NCBI GenBank assembly: GCA_032433595.1
Contig: JASWJB010000296.1
Span: 1 to 56,186 of the forward strand
Reading direction: 5' to 3'
Origin: Conoideocrella luteorostrata
Lineage: Eukaryota; Ascomycota; Sordariomycetes; Hypocreales; Clavicipitaceae
DNA length: 56,186 nt
Below are positions 51,924-56,186 of the stretch, piece after piece. The position numbers and the translations under genes were made by a program. How positions within the stretch are numbered: the first letter of the stretch is position 1; each line of letters opens with the position of its first letter. Under the pieces are notes generated by a model. It was not told the DNA's origin and did no database searches. It was given only the letters and a program-made list of their open reading frames with translations.

Positions 51924-54189
51924 ACTGCGTGGCGATTCACGGTACCCTCAGCGTGGGTGACCAGAACAAGGCCGTTCCTCATGAATTTCATATATGGGGC
52001 ATCGTCTATAGACGCCGATTGATGCATATATCCAGCACTTTCTCCGTTGAGACATCGCGTGGATATCCCAAGCCTGAAGATTCTAGCTGGGAACTACTTT
52101 GGTACGGCGTTTTAGGTGCATGGTGTCGGACTGATTATACCAAGGGACCCGCATTTCGGAAAGCATAATGGCGTTATATTTAATTTTCAAGCCGCGCTTA
52201 GTCTTTTGCTCACCTATTACCATGTCTCGCTCTTGGCGCGTGAAGTTGCTGAAGAAATTGGGTAAAATAGAGACGTCATGGGGACTTGATAGCCAGAATG
52301 AGAGAGGATCCAAAGGGGGGCCGTAGCCCTGACATCGTTACTGTAGGATGATTTGTTAATTTGAATAAGCCAGAACAAAGCCAATATCAGCCACGCGAGA
52401 GCTAAAGGATTGCTCATCCCAGTGATGCATGAATCTTCCTTTAGTGCCCCCCTGCCAATTCAGCAATCTCTGGTTTCAGTCTGCCGACCTTTAATGAAGT
52501 CTATGCGTGATGAGTAGTCCTCGGCTGAAACGTCCGGCTGGTACCCAGTTCGTAGTCATGCACTGGTTGGCGCAGGCTCGTTAATTTTTCTGAACCTGCC
52601 ACGAATTCCCCCTTAACCCCCCCAACTCCCCCCCAAGACGACGTGATTGAGAATGGAGGACCCTTGTTTTGATTGAATATCGTCGCCGTTTTAACGAGCA
52701 ACGCCTTTCCCTGCCACCACCCACCCAATACTCTGATAGTATGCTTCAGAGAGACTGGTGCTGTAGACGAGCATACTAGTATGCAAAAACATGGCAGGAG
52801 GAAAACCCATGGGCTAGAATACGACATGTAGTTGAGAGAATCAGTGGCATTTACTGTGATGGCAAGAACATACGGCACAGATCTTACTCCGGGCCATCGC
52901 CTGCAGGCTGACAGGTAGAATTGTGTGCGACTCACCAAGATTGACCTACAAGAGACGAAATACCACATCCAGAGCGTGATTGAGGAGACTTCACCTGCGG
53001 CTCGAGGGTGCCGCTGGCTGGCAAGCATTGTCGCAGCAGTATTAGAAACCGGAATCTGTGCAAAATCACTGACAAGTCCAAGAGGATTAATCACCATGAT
53101 GAGCTTGCATTACGAGCGCAAACGCAAAACTTATGTATGGGGAAATTGACAGTTATCTTCTCGCTGTGTACCTGTCCTACCTGGGTGCTGGAAACCCTTT
53201 CTCGCAAGAGGGCCGTCTGGTTAACAACAAGCCTGGGCACGGCACTGTGGTCGCCTAAGTGGCGGAGACATCTACACACTTGTTTGGTCACAATGAATTG
53301 CCTGAGTGAGCCAGGGGGTTTGTCTCATTTGCCCGGCAACAGTTTGACCCGTTTGAAGCTGTAAGGGCTGCGCATGGAATTTGGAAAGACAAATCCAGGC
53401 CCAGCGAGGATATGGTCCGGCTACGGATCTAGCAATATAGATGCGTACTGTGGACTTGTGAAATCCTGTGAAATCCTGTGCAACCCCCTTCACCCCTCCA
53501 TGCGTTGTTGGATGTACGCCGAATACTAGTAGCATTAGCTGTTACAATCATTCGACCGGGACGATGGCGTATGTAACTAACCACTCGACTGTTGCATGAA
53601 CACCAGTTCGTCAGGCCGACTCTCTCTTGGGAACTGGGGCCTTTACACTACGGAACGCGCACTCACTCGTAGGGAGGGGCGTTCTTTCAATGACGTCCAG
53701 GGGAATCACCATCCCTGAGGAAGGAGACGGGATTGTCAAACAGGGAGCTGGTGCAATCGCCGTCGCAGTGAACGCATCAAGTCGGGGCGAGCGAGGTACC
53801 AACTATACTGTATCGTTGGATATGCATGTCAGCATCGTATTTTGCCACTGTGGATCCGGCCAGCTGCAGAGAAATTGTCGTTTGAGCAATTTGCCGGAGT
53901 AAGTAACTACTACATTGTACGTATGTAACCATACCGTTAATATACCAATGTTGGTCCGGCGGCTGCTTCAATGAGTAATGTGCTTCCCAGGGCATTGGGG
54001 GCCTCACAGAGCATTCATTGGGGCTTTCGCGCGTCCTGCTGCTGTTCAGCCAACGCAATATGGCTGACACTGCTATTCGCTGCATTTCTGTCCAAGCGGC
54101 CATATAACTAGCAATCTTGACGTGCTATCTTGGTTACATCATGCTGGGCACGACAGGATTCAGAGGACCCAAGTTCTTATCCAACACAC
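51924..54189. other. Intergenic region between RAD6 and NAT genes
   Basis: No confident gene is seen. It contains C-run clusters at about 52608-52634 and a 12-base direct repeat GTGAAATCCTGT near 53457. A minus-strand frame at 52501-53097 (198 codons) has a GTGAGT site and hydrophobic stretches, but I could not assemble a convincing protein. Confidence 0.45.
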
Positions 54190-55238
54190 CTACCCAATCT
54201 CAGTAATCATACCGTGGATGCCGTTCCTCTCTGCAGCGTCCAACTTCACATGCAGAAATTCCTCGAGCGCTGCGATACGCTGCTCCTCAGAGCCGCACAG
54301 AGCAAGTAGCTCCGAGTTGTCCCCGACTCTCTTCTTCACCTCGTTTCCAAAAAGCGTAATGTCCCCTACGATCTCCCCCTCTTCCAGGACCATCTTCACA
54401 CACACAACCAAATAAGTGAACCAGCTCGTCCGATGGGTGCTCGTAAAGTGATTCATCATGGCGAAATCATTAGGCGTAAACTCCATCTCGCTGAATGCAT
54501 AGCTCGGCAGCCAGGGCTGATCAGCCCCGTTCCGGAACTGGTACACCCAGAGCTTTTGGCTGGTTTGAGTCAAGTCAGGAATACCCTTGTACTGCAGGCG
54601 CATCTCCTGCTGCCCAACATTGACGACAATCCGGTTCTCCGCAAGTGGTAGAGGGCAGGTTGGCCCATTGGAGCCGAATCCAACGTCGACCAAATACCGA
54701 GTCCCCGCGATGGTGACTATATTGAGCATGTGGTTCCTTGTTTTGTAGTTAGCAGAAACTCCTCTCGAGCCGTGAGGTTATCATGAGGTGAAATTGCCCC
54801 ATTACTCACTCACCAACCGTCGTACACGGGGCCTTTCCATCCCGGGCTCGCAGCGATGGGCTGCACCGCCTCGTTTACCTTTGCTCCCACTGTTACAACA
54901 TCGAAGCCGAGGCTCTTCAGAACCGTCCCGAAAAGAGTGCTGTTTTCCATGCAGTAGCCCCCGCGGCCGGTATTGCGTGCCACGACCTTGTAAAACAGAT
55001 GCTGGGGGTCGAGAGCGATGGTATGGTGAGACGAGTAATGAAGTTCCAGGTTCTCAAACGGAACATACGCCAGTTGATGCTTCAAAAGGACATGCAAGAA
55101 TGCAAGCCCTTCTTGCGTGTCGGCAATTGTCGCAACCACAACATCCCGATACACCTTGGGCAGTTGTACTCTTTCAAAATACTGCTGGATTTGCGAAGGC
55201 GTGTAGGTCTGGCGATAGGCTGGATTGAAACGGCTCAT
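54190..55238 (-). CDS. Arylamine N-acetyltransferase (NAT) family protein (two exons)
   Basis: Exons (minus strand) are 55238-54814 and 54736-54190, joined over a 77-base intron (GTGAGT...ACAAG), giving 323 residues. The catalytic triad is complete: Cys96 in GRGGYCMENS, His144 in WNHMLNIVTI just after the junction, and Asp159 in YLVDVGFGSNGPT. The AYVPFENLELHYSSHHTI block (58-75) is conserved. NAT enzymes move an acyl group from CoA to arylamines; fungal members, such as the Fusarium FDB2 type, can use malonyl-CoA to detoxify plant benzoxazolinone products. The substrate cannot be read from sequence. The chosen Met (MSRFNPAYRQTYT) gives the usual N-terminus; an in-frame ATG 20 codons upstream also exists. 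No partner detoxification genes are nearby. Confidence 0.93.
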
Positions 55239-56186
55239 TGTCACAGAGAGAAAAGGAAGAGGAGCGGAAGAAGATAGCCTGGAAAGACCCATTACCAAGC
55301 CGCGGGCTCACACAGTCTAATAAGTGTGTACTTATCTGGTCCTCTAGTTGCCATCCATACAAACAATTTGCAAGCCCACCAGTTCGTATATTGGTGGTAG
55401 ACCCGCGACCCGGAAGAGCATAATGCGCGCTTGCACTGAACGAGGTACAACATCACTTCTGCCACACACCACACGCCACTATGAGCGACATTGGACAGGG
55501 GGACTTATGCATGGAACCTTCTTAGTTGCAGACAAGATCATTCTACGTCCAAAAACTGCTGCGGCCGGTGCCGTACACCCGAGTCCGGGAGACGCGAAGG
55601 ACAGACAGCCCTGGACATGCAACAGATTTCGCCTTCCTTGTAACTACTGCCCCTCTCTCTTCGTCACCCCGCACTGCTTTATCGCTTCGAACCGATCAAT
55701 CGTCCGTGATTACTCTGTCCGTTCTGCAAGTTGCGTGATATCATGGCTGTCAATGCTTGGTATACATACTTTCCATCCGCTTTGGAGACACTCGGAGCAG
55801 CTTGTTAGCGGCCACCTGGCGGCTTTGCCGCTGAAAAGGTGTTGGTCGGATGTGAATTGGACTGAGCAGACCGCAAACCAAACCCACAGTACGCTATGGA
55901 TATTTATTTACACCTCACGGCTGCGCCCGAATCTCGTACGTGAGGCTGGCTCAGGCTTAATGGCAGGTGTCTAAATCATTCATACTGGCGACCAAATTTT
56001 CTGGCCGTTGGCAACCTAGCCTCTGCTGCGGTCACCGAGCAAACATTGGCTAATTGTCTTGTATTGTGGAACAACAGATCGTCACGGTTTCGCAGTTGGA
56101 CTTGACAACCTCCCCCCCCCCCCCCCCAAAAAAAAAAAAAACACGAACTCTGGCAAGATGATATGTCACAAGAAATTACAAGGTAG
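55239..56186. other. Right-end intergenic region
   Basis: No convincing gene is seen. The long plus-strand frame at 55348-55974 lacks protein-like character. A C16-A14 homopolymer pair occupies 56112-56141. The NAT promoter should lie at the left end of this stretch. Confidence 0.45.

Noticed and set aside
55239..55298. Upstream start (MVMGLSRLSS) for the NAT protein
   Set aside because: It adds 20 residues not usual for the family; the downstream Met gives the standard N-terminus, though use of the longer form cannot be ruled out.
16288..55495. Shared ATGAGCGACATTGG at about 16289 and 55481
   Set aside because: Several 14-base matches are expected by chance in a window of this size.
55348..55974. 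208-codon plus-strand frame near the right end
   Set aside because: Composition is irregular (many Cys, Trp and His with no pattern), it has no splice or motif support, and I recognise nothing in it.
56112..56141. C16-A14 homopolymer pair
   Set aside because: Probably simple low-complexity sequence or a sequencing artefact; nothing around it suggests a function.
1..56186. tRNA, rRNA or CRISPR features
   Set aside because: No cloverleaf with a TTCRANYC arm, no rRNA core sequence and no spaced repeat array was recognised; a covariance-model scan would be decisive for tRNAs.

Overview
The window looks like nuclear DNA from a filamentous ascomycete, most likely a sordariomycete and possibly Hypocreales. 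Genes carry short introns (about 55-310 bases) with GTNNGT donors and CTAAC/CTGAC-like branch sites. Intergenic regions are long and partly pyrimidine-rich, and nearly all recognisable proteins are conserved fungal housekeeping proteins. The lineage call rests on protein resemblance recalled from memory and is an inference. I saw no rRNA or tRNA gene, CRISPR array, virus or intact transposon.

Layout, left to right: EMC4 (+), a DHA1-type MFS exporter (-), the ER SNARE Ufe1/syntaxin-18 (+), aspartate aminotransferase (+), an orphan protein I cannot name (+), the 60S export adaptor NMD3 (-), a small protein holding only the DNA-binding half of a Tc1-like transposase (+), the rRNA-processing factor ESF2 (-), an aldehyde dehydrogenase (+), a 4 kb gap ending in a long ATG-free leader, a 116-residue orphan (+), phosphomevalonate kinase ERG8 (-), a large PPR protein (-), a 3 kb gap, the helicase DBP7 (+), a small stress-protein-like gene behind a CRE/TATA promoter (+), the Golgi protein TVP15 in five exons (-), mitochondrial EF-G2 MEF2 (+), a 3.5 kb gap, a SUN-family cell-wall protein (+), a PCI-domain Thp1/PCID2 protein (-), a mitochondrial-type acetyl-CoA acetyltransferase (-), a possible 94-residue protein (-), RAD6/UBC2 (+), and an arylamine N-acetyltransferase (-).

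Functional themes: NMD3, ESF2 and DBP7 are all ribosome-biogenesis factors. The PPR protein and MEF2 serve mitochondrial gene expression. EMC4, Ufe1 and TVP15 belong to the ER/Golgi system. The thiolase and ERG8 carry out chemistry used in the mevalonate route, although the thiolase appears to be mitochondrial. Nothing indicates a biosynthetic cluster. Gene order looks like ordinary euchromatin, with divergent and convergent neighbours.

The signal that annotation does not explain is a dispersed heptamer, TACTCCG. I counted 30 exact copies of the 8-mer TACTCCGT (either strand), where about 1.7 would be expected by chance. They are often stacked with a 7-base period or arranged as hairpins. All lie outside coding exons as far as I could see. 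Other points of interest are the transposase-derived DNA-binding protein with four 11-residue repeats, two ATG-depleted 5' leaders (one with a 4-codon uORF), and a GC-AG intron needed to restore the aldehyde dehydrogenase.
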